From Bradyrhizobium zhengyangense (GTDB taxonomy: Bacteria; Pseudomonadota; Alphaproteobacteria; Rhizobiales; Xanthobacteraceae), in NCBI RefSeq assembly GCF_022012435.1, contig NZ_JAKLUA010000004.1:496001-560000 (forward strand): a DNA stretch of 64,000 nt. The letters are read 5' to 3'. The position numbers and the translations under genes are program-made. The number at the start of each line of letters is the position of its first letter. Position 1 is the stretch's first letter. Of this stretch, positions 51,955 to 61,426 are shown piece after piece. The notes under the pieces were generated by a model, which was given only the letters and a program-made list of their open reading frames with translations, was not told the origin of the DNA and made no database searches.

Positions 51955-52596
51955 ATGCTCACCGTCTATGGCGAAGGTCGTGGCTTCCGTGTTGTTTGGC
52001 TGCTTGAGGAACTAGGATTGGCTTATCGGCTGCGCCCGGTCGATCTGCTCGCAGTCGAGAACGATCGCGATTTCCTCGCCATCAACCCCGCCGGCTTCAT
52101 TCCCGCACTGCAGGACGGCGAGACGATCATGGTCGAATCGATTGCGATTCTTGAATATCTGCTCGCCCGCCACGGCTCGGCTTCGCTTGCCGTCGCCCCT
52201 GATGATCCCGCCTTCGCGGCCTATCTGCAATTTCTCCATATGGGCGAGGCCGGGCTCGCAGGGCCGATGAATACAGTCCTCGTCGGTCGCAACCTGGCGC
52301 CCGAAGCCGAGCGAAATGCCCGGGTGACCCGCTGGGCAGCCGAAACCTTCGAGACCCGGCTGGGGTTGGTCATCCGCCGCCTCGCAGATTGCCCCTATCT
52401 GGCCGGCGACCGATTCACTGCGGCCGATATCTCGGTGAGCTACGCCCTCCTGCTCGGCCTGCGAACGGGCAACTACGTCCCCGGTCCGGTCGAGCGGGAC
52501 TATCTCGCCCGCACGACGGCACGCCCTGCCTACGCCCGAGCAATGGAAAGCTGCCAGGCCACCAAGGCTTGGGCGGCGAGATCACCGGGATTATAG
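51955..52596 (+). CDS. Glutathione S-transferase family protein
   Basis: 213 aa. MLTVYGEGRGFRVVWLLEEL, INPAGFIPALQDGETIMVES (glutathione-binding region with cis-Pro and ESxAI) and AGDRFTAADISVSYALLLG in the C-terminal domain. Cytoplasmic; substrate unknown. CAGGAACG precedes ATG 51955. Convergent with the peroxidase gene. Confidence 0.85.
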   Translation: MLTVYGEGRGFRVVWLLEELGLAYRLRPVDLLAVENDRDFLAINPAGFIPALQDGETIMVESIAILEYLLARHGSASLAVAPDDPAFAAYLQFLHMGEAGLAGPMNTVLVGRNLAPEAERNARVTRWAAETFETRLGLVIRRLADCPYLAGDRFTAADISVSYALLLGLRTGNYVPGPVERDYLARTTARPAYARAMESCQATKAWAARSPGL

Positions 52597-52616
52597 TCGC
52601 GCCATCGGGAAGAGCG

Positions 52617-53960
52617 CTAGTTCTCCACCTTGTAGCCGTCCGTCAGCGTTTTCAGGAACGCGATGATGTCGGCCTCGTCCTGCTCTGTCATCGCCGGCTT
52701 GTCGCCGAGATGGCGATCGAAGGGCGGATCGGTGACATCGACATTGGCGTGATATCTTTCAGGCAGGTCATCATATTTCCGCACTGTGCCGTCGACAGCG
52801 CGCGGAAATACCTTCTCCGGATTTGTGTCGCGGAAATTGTAGAAATCGAGCACCTGCTCGAGTGTCTTGAAGACGCCATTATGGAAGAAGGCGCGACGTG
52901 TCGCGGTGTTGCGCAACGTCGGCGTCAGGAACATGCCGCAATATTGCGTCTGCTCGGCCATATCTGTGCGATGCGGGCCGCAGACACCGAGGTCGAAATA
53001 GCCGGGATCCCCGTTGCCGGCCAGCGCGGCATTGCGCGGCGCGCCGAGCACCTCGTATTGGTGATCGGTGAAGAGCGGCGGCAGGCCATCGCGGGACGGC
53101 GCCGAGGTGTGGCAACCGGCACAATTCGCCTTGTCGGGATCGTTGAACAATTGCAGGCCACGCAACTCACTCTCAGAGAGCCGCGTCTTGCCCTCGAGCC
53201 AGTCATCATACTTGCTGCTGTACGGATGGAAGCTCTGCTCTTCCACCTGATAGCGCGCGACGGCGAACATCGCCTCCGCAATCAGCAGCCGCTGATTTCT
53301 CATCACGCCGGCGCCGAACAACTCGACGAAGCGCTGGGCGTAAGGCGCGTTGCGCAGCTTGTCGGCCACGATCTCGACACTACCGCCGTCCATCTCGTTG
53401 GGATCGAGCAGCGGGAAGAGCGCCTGCTCCTGCAACGTGTCGGCGCGACCGTCCCAGAACAGCCCCCCTTGCGGCACAATGTTCGCCGACGCGCCGGTAC
53501 CGCCCGCGGTCTTGGTCGTGCGCACGGCACTCTGGCCGAGCGCCGCCATCTGCGCGAGATCAACCACGTTGTCGTCGTCGGCTTTTTCGGGGCCGATGCT
53601 GAAATTCGGGTGGCGCTCCAGATAGGTCAGCGACGGAACGGCGCGTGCGCCTTGCCGCGACAGGTTGGCGCCGCCGAGCATCACCGGACCGTCATTGGGC
53701 GGGCCGTAAGCGTGGTCCGGGCTGTGGCAGGATGCACAGGACAGCGCGCCGGACGAGGACAACGATGCGTCGAAGAAAATCGCCTTGCCGAGCTGCGCCA
53801 TCGCTGAGAGCGGCTCGACAGGAGGGCGGTAGAGATGAACCGGATTCGGGTTGAGGCCCGATGGTGTCGCCTCGGCCGGTCCATGCGGCTCGGCCGCAAT
53901 GACGGCGCCGGCCAGCGAGAGCAGGCCGGCGCCGAGGAGCCACAAAGTGCGGCGGTTCAT
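52617..53960 (-). CDS. Di-haem cytochrome c peroxidase (CcpA/MauG family)
   Basis: 447 aa. Signal peptide to about residue 22. Two c-type haem sites: CASCH (C75, C78, H79) and CAGCH (C280, C283, H284), with LFTDHQYEVLG and LRNTATRRAFFHNGVFKTLE in the second half. It reduces H2O2 in the periplasm using cytochrome c, or performs MauG-type oxidation. It begins 17 nt downstream of the phosphoesterase gene on the same strand, so expression probably depends on that promoter and its PHO-type box. Confidence 0.9.
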   Translation of the reverse strand: MNRRTLWLLGAGLLSLAGAVIAAEPHGPAEATPSGLNPNPVHLYRPPVEPLSAMAQLGKAIFFDASLSSSGALSCASCHSPDHAYGPPNDGPVMLGGANLSRQGARAVPSLTYLERHPNFSIGPEKADDDNVVDLAQMAALGQSAVRTTKTAGGTGASANIVPQGGLFWDGRADTLQEQALFPLLDPNEMDGGSVEIVADKLRNAPYAQRFVELFGAGVMRNQRLLIAEAMFAVARYQVEEQSFHPYSSKYDDWLEGKTRLSESELRGLQLFNDPDKANCAGCHTSAPSRDGLPPLFTDHQYEVLGAPRNAALAGNGDPGYFDLGVCGPHRTDMAEQTQYCGMFLTPTLRNTATRRAFFHNGVFKTLEQVLDFYNFRDTNPEKVFPRAVDGTVRKYDDLPERYHANVDVTDPPFDRHLGDKPAMTEQDEADIIAFLKTLTDGYKVEN

Positions 53961-53977
53961 TCTGACGTCCCGTCAGA

Positions 53978-55681
53978 CTAGTGGTGGTGGTGTTCGTCCG
54001 GCGGGCTGACGATGACCGTGCCGGCGGTCGGATCGAGGAACAGCGCGTCGTTGCGGAAGTCGTGGCTATGATCCTGATCGAAGTCGAACAGGTCCATGAT
54101 CGATCCCGAGGTCGCATCGAACGAGCCGCCACCCAGACGCTTGCCGTGCAGCCAGTTATCCTCGATGAACCGCACGACGGAAGCCTGCGAGATGTAAGTG
54201 CGGCTCACGTGGTTGGTCTTGGCGTAGGGCGAGACCACGATGAAGGGAATGCGGGTGCCCGGACCGCAGCGACCGTTCACCGGCTTGCCGTTGAGGCCGT
54301 TCGGTGCCGGCTGCTTGGCCGAGCCGAGGCCGCACAGGCCCGGACCGTTGACCTGATCGGCAGTCGGATCATAGGAGGCGCTCTTCGGCGTGAGGTATTG
54401 GTGGTCGTACCAGCCGTCGGAGTCGTCATAGGTGATGATGACGGCAGTCTCGCGCCATTCCGGCTGCTTCTGCAGGAAGTTGATCAACTCGACATTGCCG
54501 GCCTGCTCGTCGAGCGGGTCGGAATATCCGGCATGACCGTCCTGATAGGCCGGCATCTTGATGTAGGAGACGGCCGGGAGATGACCCGCCTTCACCGCAG
54601 CAAAGAAGTCCTCGAGATCGTAGGCGTGGTTGGCCGGATCGAGGGTCTTGTGGGCATCCGCATAGGTATGACCGATCGCGTGCACCGAGCTCGGCCGCGC
54701 ATGAGTCCAGTTGGCGGTCGACTTGTAGTACTGAAACCAGGCGTGGTGCGGGATGTAATCCGCAGTGGCGGCGCCCACGACGGTGGTCAAGGTGCTGCGG
54801 GCACAACCAGTCGTACCGTTGGCGTTCTTGAGCGTCAGATCGAAGCCGCCCATGAAGCTGCCCCAGCTGATGTGCTCGTCATTGAGCAGATCGCCGATGT
54901 TCTTGCCATTCATCAGGACCGTGCTGGTCGTGCTCGAGCAGACGTCGTTGCCGGGATCGGTGTCGCCGATCAGAGTCAAGCCGCCCTGACCATCGGGAAC
55001 GGTCTGCGTCGACGTGCCGACGATGTTCACGGCACCGTTGGTCTGACCCGCGACCACTTCGAGCGCACCCGGGGTCGACGGGCCAAACGTGTCAGTCCAG
55101 GCATTGTCGCTCATGGCGAAATGCTGGGCGTAGTTCCAGAGAGCCGTGGTGGTGTTGCCGTCGAAATATCCCATCACCTGCCCGTTGGTGCCGAATGCGC
55201 CGGCGCCGCCGGCGGTGCCGCGGCCGGTGAATTTCGGGAACAGGTCTTCCTTGCCGTTGTCGACGGCCTGCTGCTCGGGCGTATAGGCGTGATTCTGCGA
55301 GCGCGTATTGGCCTGGGTGCGATCGAGCCGGAACGGATCGGTTGCGCCGGTGCCGTTGGCCGGATTGGTGTTCGGATTGTTCACCAGGAGATTGGCGTTG
55401 ACGAGGTTGTTGACCTTCGGCGTATGCGGCTTTGGCACAAAGGGAATCGAGCCCGACGGATTGGCCGCATTCGGATAAGTCGCGAAATAATGGTCGAAGG
55501 AGCGGTTCTCGTTGAAGATGATCACGAGATGCTTGATCGGCGTTTCCGTATGGATGTGATGCGGATGGCGATGATCGCCATCGTGATCCCGGTCGAAGTC
55601 GTCGGCGAACACCGGAATGCTGCACGCAAGTGTCGTCGCGGCCGCGAAAATCGCAGCCGTCGTCAAAAATCTGGTTTTCAT
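53978..55681 (-). CDS. Exported phospholipase C/acid phosphatase-type phosphoesterase
   Basis: 567 aa. Signal peptide (MKTRFLTTAAIFAAATTLAC, cleavage near VFA-DD). ENRSFDHYF (58-66) is the phosphoesterase/AcpA signature; MSDNAWTDTFGPSTPGAL and the C-terminal RIPFIVVSPYAK follow. It hydrolyses phosphomonoesters or phospholipids in the periplasm or outside. The mature N-terminus is His/Asp-rich (DRDHDGDHRHPHHIHTE) and the protein ends in five His-containing residues (DEHHHH), possibly binding metal. A PHO box lies 44 nt upstream. First gene of an operon with the peroxidase. Confidence 0.85.
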   Translation of the reverse strand: MKTRFLTTAAIFAAATTLACSIPVFADDFDRDHDGDHRHPHHIHTETPIKHLVIIFNENRSFDHYFATYPNAANPSGSIPFVPKPHTPKVNNLVNANLLVNNPNTNPANGTGATDPFRLDRTQANTRSQNHAYTPEQQAVDNGKEDLFPKFTGRGTAGGAGAFGTNGQVMGYFDGNTTTALWNYAQHFAMSDNAWTDTFGPSTPGALEVVAGQTNGAVNIVGTSTQTVPDGQGGLTLIGDTDPGNDVCSSTTSTVLMNGKNIGDLLNDEHISWGSFMGGFDLTLKNANGTTGCARSTLTTVVGAATADYIPHHAWFQYYKSTANWTHARPSSVHAIGHTYADAHKTLDPANHAYDLEDFFAAVKAGHLPAVSYIKMPAYQDGHAGYSDPLDEQAGNVELINFLQKQPEWRETAVIITYDDSDGWYDHQYLTPKSASYDPTADQVNGPGLCGLGSAKQPAPNGLNGKPVNGRCGPGTRIPFIVVSPYAKTNHVSRTYISQASVVRFIEDNWLHGKRLGGGSFDATSGSIMDLFDFDQDHSHDFRNDALFLDPTAGTVIVSPPDEHHHH

Positions 55682-55724
55682 TTTTGTGCCCCGAAGGAGT
55701 GACGGGCGACCCTAACGATCACGA

Positions 55725-55742
55725 GTGACAGAGCTGTGTCAG
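55725..55742 (-). promoter_or_regulatory. PHO box (PhoB site) of the phosphoesterase operon
   Basis: Minus strand CTGACACAGCTCTGTCAC: two 7-bp units (CTGACAC, CTGTCAC) separated by 4 bases, matching the PhoB consensus CTGTCAT-N4-CTGTCAT closely. It ends 44 nt before the ATG; TAGGGT, 10 bases further on, is a possible -10. Confidence 0.75.
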
Positions 55743-55867
55743 TTTGACGCAAGAGACGCGTCGGGTAGGAACTGGGACAAAAAAGCGGACGGGACCAGGA
55801 AAGATTTGGCAGTTGTAATCCAAGGTCCAACAACGAGGCGCCGGGTCGAAATCCAATGTGGCCGGGC

Positions 55868-56659
55868 CTATTCGGTGCGGATCGGCGTGTCCTTCAGCCC
55901 GTTATTATCGTAGGCCTTGCGCAGGGTGCCGTTCGTCACCGCCTCGTTCATGAATTTGGTGGCGAACGCCAGAGCCTGGCTATGGCCGAGCGGGACGGCA
56001 ACGGCGGTGACCGTCTTCTTGAACGTCTCGTCCAGCACCTTTGTCCCCGGGAGCTTTTGCGCCATCTTGTTGAGCTGGTCGCGCGATAGCGCGAAGGCAT
56101 CGATCTCGCCGCTCTTCAGAAGGCCGAAGATTTCGTCGTAGGTCTGATAACCCGTGACCTTCGCATTCTTCAGATGCGCAACAGCGCCGCGCATCGTCGT
56201 CGTCGCGTTGACCGCTGCGACCTTGATGCCGGGTTGGTCGAGCGTGGCGAAATTGGTGACCGCCGAACCCACCTTGACGATGTATGTGGCGTCCGCGACC
56301 TCGTAGATCGGACCGAACATCATCCGGATCTCGCGCTCGGGATCTTTCGGCAACCAGGTGACGTCCCAGGCACCCTTGCCAGCCGCATCGGTGATCTGTC
56401 CGGAATTCTGGTATGCGACGTAGTCGACGGGCACGCCGAGCTGCGCGGCCATCTCCTTGCCGAGATCGACGGGCACGCCGGCATAGCCGGCTTCGGTCTT
56501 GGTCGACCAGGACGCTCCACCCGCCGGGCTGATCGCGATCGCGACCCGCAGCTTGCCGGTCGGCGCGATCTCGTCTTTCAGGCCATCGGCTAGCGCGGGC
56601 ACAGCGACCACAGCGGCAAGAGCAAGGACCGCGCAGGCCGACCAGAATGGCGTTGGCAT
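55868..56659 (-). CDS. ABC transporter substrate-binding protein, family 3 (amino-acid type)
   Basis: 263 aa. Signal peptide (to about ALA, residue 24), then TGKLRVAIAISPAGG, YAGVPVDLGKEMAAQLGVPV and a C-terminal KSGEIDAFALSRDQL, typical of periplasmic polar-amino-acid binding proteins. No permease or ATPase gene is adjacent, so it is an orphan binding protein working with a distant transporter or as a sensor domain. The Arg that usually binds the carboxylate is not evident in the expected place. Confidence 0.8.
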   Translation of the reverse strand: MPTPFWSACAVLALAAVVAVPALADGLKDEIAPTGKLRVAIAISPAGGASWSTKTEAGYAGVPVDLGKEMAAQLGVPVDYVAYQNSGQITDAAGKGAWDVTWLPKDPEREIRMMFGPIYEVADATYIVKVGSAVTNFATLDQPGIKVAAVNATTTMRGAVAHLKNAKVTGYQTYDEIFGLLKSGEIDAFALSRDQLNKMAQKLPGTKVLDETFKKTVTAVAVPLGHSQALAFATKFMNEAVTNGTLRKAYDNNGLKDTPIRTE

Positions 56660-56729
56660 GTCATTGTCTCCTCGCGTTTCCTCTTGTGTCGCCCGATTGC
56701 CTGAAGTCGGTCCTCGCGCCTGGGCGTGC

Positions 56730-56802
56730 GGCCTTTGACATAATTCTGGTCGATCATGCGCTCGGTGAAAAGCGATTTGTCATGGCAGAACTGTCAAAGG
56801 CC
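56730..56802. promoter_or_regulatory. 11-bp inverted repeat upstream of the RND operon
   Basis: GGCCTTTGACA at 56730-56740 and its exact inverse TGTCAAAGGCC at 56792-56802, 51 bases apart, in the 253-nt interval between the divergent binding-protein and efflux genes. Could bind a regulator as a loop or mark a stem; no local regulator gene is present. Confidence 0.4.
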
Positions 56803-56912
56803 TCGCCGCTGTTTGCAGTGCAAGGGCTGTGACTACCATGGCTATGGTGTTCCACGGCCGGGCATTTGTTGGTAGCCTGCCGCACCGACAGACAATCATC
56901 GGGGACCACCGA

Positions 56913-58106
56913 ATGACCTCAGCGAATCCCGCTCTTCCCGCAAGATTTCATCGCGCGTGGAGACATATCGGGCGGGCCCTGGCCGCCTCGGCGGCCGTGA
57001 TTGCGTTGGCCGGCTGCGAGGACAAGAACGCCTACGTGGCGCCGCCGCCGCCGAAGGTGGACGTCGCCACACCCATACAGCGCCCCGTCACGCGCTATGT
57101 CGAAGCCACCGGCAACACCGCGCCGATCAAGAGCGTCGATCTCGTCGCGCGCGTGCAGGGTTTTCTGCAAACGATCGACTACACCGATGGCACCTTCGTC
57201 AAGCAGGGCACCCAGCTGTTCACGATCGAGCCCGAGACCTACAAGCTGAAGCTGGAGCAGGCACAGGCAGCCGAGGCCGGCGCGCAGGCCTCGCTCAAGC
57301 AGGCTGAGGCCGACTACAAGCGGCAGGTCGACCTCGTGCAGCGCCAGGCAGTCTCGCAGGCGACGCTCGACACCTCGACATCGACTCGCGACAACGCCCA
57401 GGCCAACCTCCAGCAGGCCCAGGCCAACACCAAGATCGCGGAGCTCAACTACAGCTACACTAAAGTGAGCGCGCCTTTCGACGGCATCGTCAGCGCGCAT
57501 CTGGTCTCGATCGGGGAGCTCGTCGGCGCCTCCTCCCCGACGCAGCTTGCGACCATTGTTGCCATGGACCCGATCTGGGTCAACTTCACCGTCAACGAGC
57601 AAGACGTGCTGCGCATTCGCGCCGAGGCGCAACGCCGCGGACTGACCCCCGCCGACCTCAAGCAATTTCCGATCGAGGTCGGCCTCCAGACCGAGACCGG
57701 CTATCCGCATGAGGGCAAGCTCGACTATGTCGCGCCGACCCTCAACACATCGACCGGCACGCTCGCCGTGCGCGGCGTCGTCCCCAACGACAAGCGGGTG
57801 CTGCTCCCCGGCTATTTCGTCCGGGTCCGCGTCCCCTTCGACCAGGACAAGAACGCCCTGCTCGTCCCCGACACCGCGCTCGGCAGCGACCAGGGCGGCC
57901 GCTATCTGCTGGTGGTCAACAAGGACAACGTCGTCGAACAGCGCAAGGTGCAGATCGGCCCGACCGACAATGGCCTGCGCGTGATCGAGAGCGGCCTGCA
58001 GCCCGACGACCGCGTGGTCATTTCGGGGCTGCTGCGCGTGATCCCGGGCCAGAAGATCGACCCGCAACAGACCAAGATCGAGCAGCCGCAGGCGTCTGCC
58101 AAGTAG
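56913..58106 (+). CDS. RND efflux periplasmic adaptor (membrane fusion protein)
   Basis: 397 aa lipoprotein of the AcrA/MexA type. Lipobox LAGC with C35; biotinyl-lipoyl-like barrel (VARVQGFLQTIDYTDGTFVK), coiled-coil hairpin (about 105-170) and beta-barrel. Links the transporter at 58119 to an outer-membrane channel. GGGGACC before ATG 56913; the longer frame from 56829 is less likely. 12 nt before the transporter, so one operon. No outer-membrane component is present. Confidence 0.9.
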   Translation: MTSANPALPARFHRAWRHIGRALAASAAVIALAGCEDKNAYVAPPPPKVDVATPIQRPVTRYVEATGNTAPIKSVDLVARVQGFLQTIDYTDGTFVKQGTQLFTIEPETYKLKLEQAQAAEAGAQASLKQAEADYKRQVDLVQRQAVSQATLDTSTSTRDNAQANLQQAQANTKIAELNYSYTKVSAPFDGIVSAHLVSIGELVGASSPTQLATIVAMDPIWVNFTVNEQDVLRIRAEAQRRGLTPADLKQFPIEVGLQTETGYPHEGKLDYVAPTLNTSTGTLAVRGVVPNDKRVLLPGYFVRVRVPFDQDKNALLVPDTALGSDQGGRYLLVVNKDNVVEQRKVQIGPTDNGLRVIESGLQPDDRVVISGLLRVIPGQKIDPQQTKIEQPQASAK

Positions 58107-58118
58107 GAGCGCCGGCCC

Positions 58119-61100
58119 ATGATCTCCAAATTCTTCATCGAGCGGCCGGTCCTGTCGAACGTCATCGCGCTCCTGATGATCCTGATCGGCGGCGTGGCGC
58201 TGTTCAACCTCGCGATCGCGCAATATCCTGATGTGGTTCCGCCGACAGTGCAGGTGACGACCCGCTATCCCGGCGCCAGCGCCAAGACCGTGATCGACAC
58301 CGTCGCGCTGCCGATCGAGCAGCAGGTCAACGGCGTCGAGGACATGCTCTACATGCAGTCCTACAGCGGCTCCGACGGCACCTACACGCTGACCGTGACC
58401 TTCAAGATCGGAACGGATCTGAACTTCGCGCAGGTGCTGGTACAGAACCGCGTCTCCAGCGCGCTGTCGCAGCTGCCGCAGTCGGTGCAGAATCAGGGCG
58501 TTACCGTCCAGAAAAAATCGACGTCGATCCTGCTGTTCGTGACGCTGACCTCGCCGGATTCCCGGTTCGACAGCCTTTACCTCAGCAACTACGCCACCAT
58601 CAACATCCGCGACGAGCTGTCCCGCCTGCCCGGCGTCGGCAACGTCACGGTGTTCGGCGCCGGCCAGTATTCGATGCGGATCTGGCTCGATCCGAACAAG
58701 CTGCAGGCGCGCGGGCTCGTGCCGCAGGATGTCATCCAGGCGATCCAGCAGCAGAGCCAGCAGGTCTCGGCCGGACAGGTCGGCGCGCCGCCGACGCCGC
58801 CGGGACAGGCGTTCCAGTACACGCTCAACGTCAACGGCCGGCTCGACGACACCGGCCAGTTCGAGAACATCATCGTCAAGACGGGCGCAAGCGGCGACGT
58901 CACGCGCGTGCGCGACGTCGGCTGGGTCGAGCTCGGCGCGCAGACCTACAGCCAGATCTTCTCCCTCAACAGGCAGCCCGCCACCGGCATCGGCGTGTTC
59001 CAGTCGCCCGGCGCCAACGCGCTTCAAGTCGAACAGGCCGTCGAGAAGAAGATGGTCGAGCTCGCCAAGCGCTTTCCGGAAGGAATCAAGTACGACACGC
59101 CATTCGATACCACCAAATTCGTCGATGCCTCGGTGCATGAGGTCTACATGACCCTGATCGAGGCCGGCCTCCTCGTGCTGGTCGTGATCCTCGTGTTCCT
59201 GCAGGACTGGCGCGCGATGCTGGTGCCGGCGACCACGGTGCCTGTCACCATCATCGGCGCCTTTGCCGCGATGGCGGCTCTCGGTTTCACCATCAACATG
59301 TCGACGCTGTTTGCGATCGTGCTCGCGATCGGCATCGTCGTCGACGATGCTATCGTCGTGGTGGAAGGCGCCGCCCACAATATCGAGCAGGGCATGAACG
59401 GGCACGACGCCGCGATCAGGGCGATGGACCAGCTGTTCGCGCCGATCGTCGGCATCACCCTGGTGCTGATCTCGGTGTTCCTGCCCGCTTCGTTCCTCGC
59501 CGGCCTCACCGGGCGGATCTATTCGCAGTTCGCGCTGGTGATTGCGGCAACCGCGCTGTTGTCCGCCATCAACGCGGCCACCTTGAAGCCGACGCAATGC
59601 GCGCTGTGGCTGCGGCCGACGGTGCCGCCGGAGCAACGCAACTTCTTCTACCGCGGCTTCAACGCCGTCTATGACAGGGTCGAGCGGGGCTACACGCGGC
59701 TGATCACGTTTCTGGTGAAGCACGCAACGATCTCTGTCGCGTTCGCACTCCTTGTGATCGGGCTCAGCGGCTACGGCCTGTCGCGGGTGCCGACCGGCTT
59801 CCTGCCGATCGAGGACCAGGGCTATTTGATCGCAGCCGTGCAGCTGCCCGATGGCGCCTCGCTGGAGCGAACCCAGAAGGTGCTCGACAAGGCAGCCGAC
59901 CTCATCAAGGACACGCCCGGCGTCCAGCAGGTCATCACCATCGCCGGCATCTCCGCCCTCGACAACAGCGCGAGCCTTGCCAATGCGGGCGTCGCCTACA
60001 TCATCCTGAAGGACTGGTCGGCACGCGGCAAAGGCGAGGATCTGCGCTCGCTGGTCTATGGCCTCAATGACAAGGTCGCCAACATCATGGAGGCGCGCAC
60101 GCTGGTGCTGCCGCCGCCGCCGATCCAGGGCATTGGCAATGCGGCCGGCTTCTCGATGCAGGTCGAACTCCGTGACGGCAACAGCGATTTCGCCAAGCTG
60201 CAGGCCATCACCGGCGCGATGGTCTCCAACGCCCAGAGCCAGAGCGCGCTGCAGCGTGTCTCGTCCTCGTTCCGCTCGGCGGTCCCGCAATTCAATGTCG
60301 AGATCGACCGCGTCAAGACCCAGACGCTGCACGTCACGACGGATGCCGTGTTCTCGGCGTTGTCGACCTATCTCGGCTCGTCCTTCGTCAACCAGTTCAA
60401 CAAGTTCGGCCGCGTGTTCCAGGTCTACACCCAGGCCGATCCGGCCTTCCGCGTCACCGAGCGCGACATCGCCAACATGCAGGTGCGCAACCAGAACGGC
60501 GACATGATCCCGATCGGCACCGTCGCCACCATCACGCCCGTGACGGGACCCTCGCTGATCAGCCTCTACAATCTCTATCCGTCCTCCACCATCGTCGGCC
60601 TGCCGGCGCAGGGCTATTCGTCTGGCCAGGCGCTGGAGCTGATGGAGGAGATCGGCGACAAGACGCTGCCGCCGGGTACCGGTTTCGAATGGACCGCGAT
60701 GTCCTACCAGGAGAAGGCGGTCTCCAACCAGATCTACTGGGTGTTCGGCCTTGCCATGCTGCTGGTCTATCTCGTGCTCGCCGGCCAGTATGAGAGCTGG
60801 TACGCGCCGATCTCGGTGATCCTCGCCGTGCCGCTGTCGCTGCTCGGGCCGATGCTGATCCTCTCGGCCCTCAAGATCGACAACAACCTCTATTGCCAGA
60901 TCGGCCTAATCCTCTTGATCGCGCTGTCGGCCAAGAACGCGATCCTGATCGTCGAGGTCGGGCTCGAGCTGCACGGCCGCGACGGCAAGCCGGTCATCGA
61001 ATCCGCGATCGAGGCGGCGCGCGCCCGCTTCCGCCCGATCCTGATGACATCGTTCGCCTTCATCCTCGGCGTGGTGCCGCTGGTGATCGCGACCGGCGCC

Positions 61101-61274
61101 GGCGCCAGCGCGCGCAAGTCTATCGGCATCACCGTGTTCTCGGGCATGCTGGCCTCGACCTGCCTGGCCGTGCTGTTCGTGCCGGCCTTCTTCGTGGTGG
61201 TGCAGCGGTTCGAGAACTGGCGCGCCTCGAAGAAGGCACCGAAGGCGGTGGCCGCGGCGGAGGTGAAGTCCTAA
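58119..61274 (+). CDS. RND multidrug efflux transporter (HAE1 family)
   Basis: 1051 aa, 12 TM helices, typical AcrB/MexB length. ISKFFIERPVLSNVIALLMI at the start, the periplasmic porter domain after TM1, LAIGIVVDDAIVVVEGAAHN with the TM4 Asp residues for proton coupling, and GLILLIALSAKNAILIVEVG with the TM10 Lys. Exports hydrophobic compounds by proton antiport. Second gene of the efflux operon, followed by a hairpin element. Confidence 0.95.
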   Translation: MISKFFIERPVLSNVIALLMILIGGVALFNLAIAQYPDVVPPTVQVTTRYPGASAKTVIDTVALPIEQQVNGVEDMLYMQSYSGSDGTYTLTVTFKIGTDLNFAQVLVQNRVSSALSQLPQSVQNQGVTVQKKSTSILLFVTLTSPDSRFDSLYLSNYATINIRDELSRLPGVGNVTVFGAGQYSMRIWLDPNKLQARGLVPQDVIQAIQQQSQQVSAGQVGAPPTPPGQAFQYTLNVNGRLDDTGQFENIIVKTGASGDVTRVRDVGWVELGAQTYSQIFSLNRQPATGIGVFQSPGANALQVEQAVEKKMVELAKRFPEGIKYDTPFDTTKFVDASVHEVYMTLIEAGLLVLVVILVFLQDWRAMLVPATTVPVTIIGAFAAMAALGFTINMSTLFAIVLAIGIVVDDAIVVVEGAAHNIEQGMNGHDAAIRAMDQLFAPIVGITLVLISVFLPASFLAGLTGRIYSQFALVIAATALLSAINAATLKPTQCALWLRPTVPPEQRNFFYRGFNAVYDRVERGYTRLITFLVKHATISVAFALLVIGLSGYGLSRVPTGFLPIEDQGYLIAAVQLPDGASLERTQKVLDKAADLIKDTPGVQQVITIAGISALDNSASLANAGVAYIILKDWSARGKGEDLRSLVYGLNDKVANIMEARTLVLPPPPIQGIGNAAGFSMQVELRDGNSDFAKLQAITGAMVSNAQSQSALQRVSSSFRSAVPQFNVEIDRVKTQTLHVTTDAVFSALSTYLGSSFVNQFNKFGRVFQVYTQADPAFRVTERDIANMQVRNQNGDMIPIGTVATITPVTGPSLISLYNLYPSSTIVGLPAQGYSSGQALELMEEIGDKTLPPGTGFEWTAMSYQEKAVSNQIYWVFGLAMLLVYLVLAGQYESWYAPISVILAVPLSLLGPMLILSALKIDNNLYCQIGLILLIALSAKNAILIVEVGLELHGRDGKPVIESAIEAARARFRPILMTSFAFILGVVPLVIATGAGASARKSIGITVFSGMLASTCLAVLFVPAFFVVVQRFENWRASKKAPKAVAAAEVKS

Positions 61275-61384
61275 AAACAACCCCATGCACAGTAGACATG
61301 GGGTTGAAAAAGCGCGAGATATTCGATTTTGCCGAAAATTGCTTGCGCCGTCGGGCAAAACACCGGCATAATGGCATCATGGGG
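61273..61384. repeat. Dispersed repeat G, copy 2 (inverted)
   Basis: Opposite orientation to the copy at 6273: CAACCCCATGCACAGTAG, then CCGTCGGGCAAAACA, then CCGGCATAATGGCATCATGGGG. This copy has an extra inverted arm CATGGGGTTG (61297-61306), making a 10-bp hairpin with a T-run on the minus side, so it may also terminate minus-strand transcription. Confidence 0.7.
61278..61306 (-). terminator. Hairpin within repeat G copy 2
   Basis: Arms CAACCCCATG / CATGGGGTTG with a 9-base loop; on the minus strand TTTTT follows the stem. About 245 nt beyond the end of the antiporter gene; also lies just after the RND stop. Confidence 0.5.
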
Positions 61385-61426
61385 GCGTGCGTGAGGTGTC
61401 CCTACCCACTCACCCCGTCATTGCGA

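Noticed and set aside
53981-55702. 573-codon plus-strand frame opposite the phosphoesterase
   Set aside because: The minus-strand product has a signal peptide and catalytic signature; the plus frame has no recognisable features.
56919-60332. A 1137-codon open frame on the minus strand, antisense to the RND adaptor and transporter
   Set aside because: It mirrors two certain plus-strand genes; its translation is Arg/Asp/His-rich without any domain, the usual artefact of GC-rich codon use.
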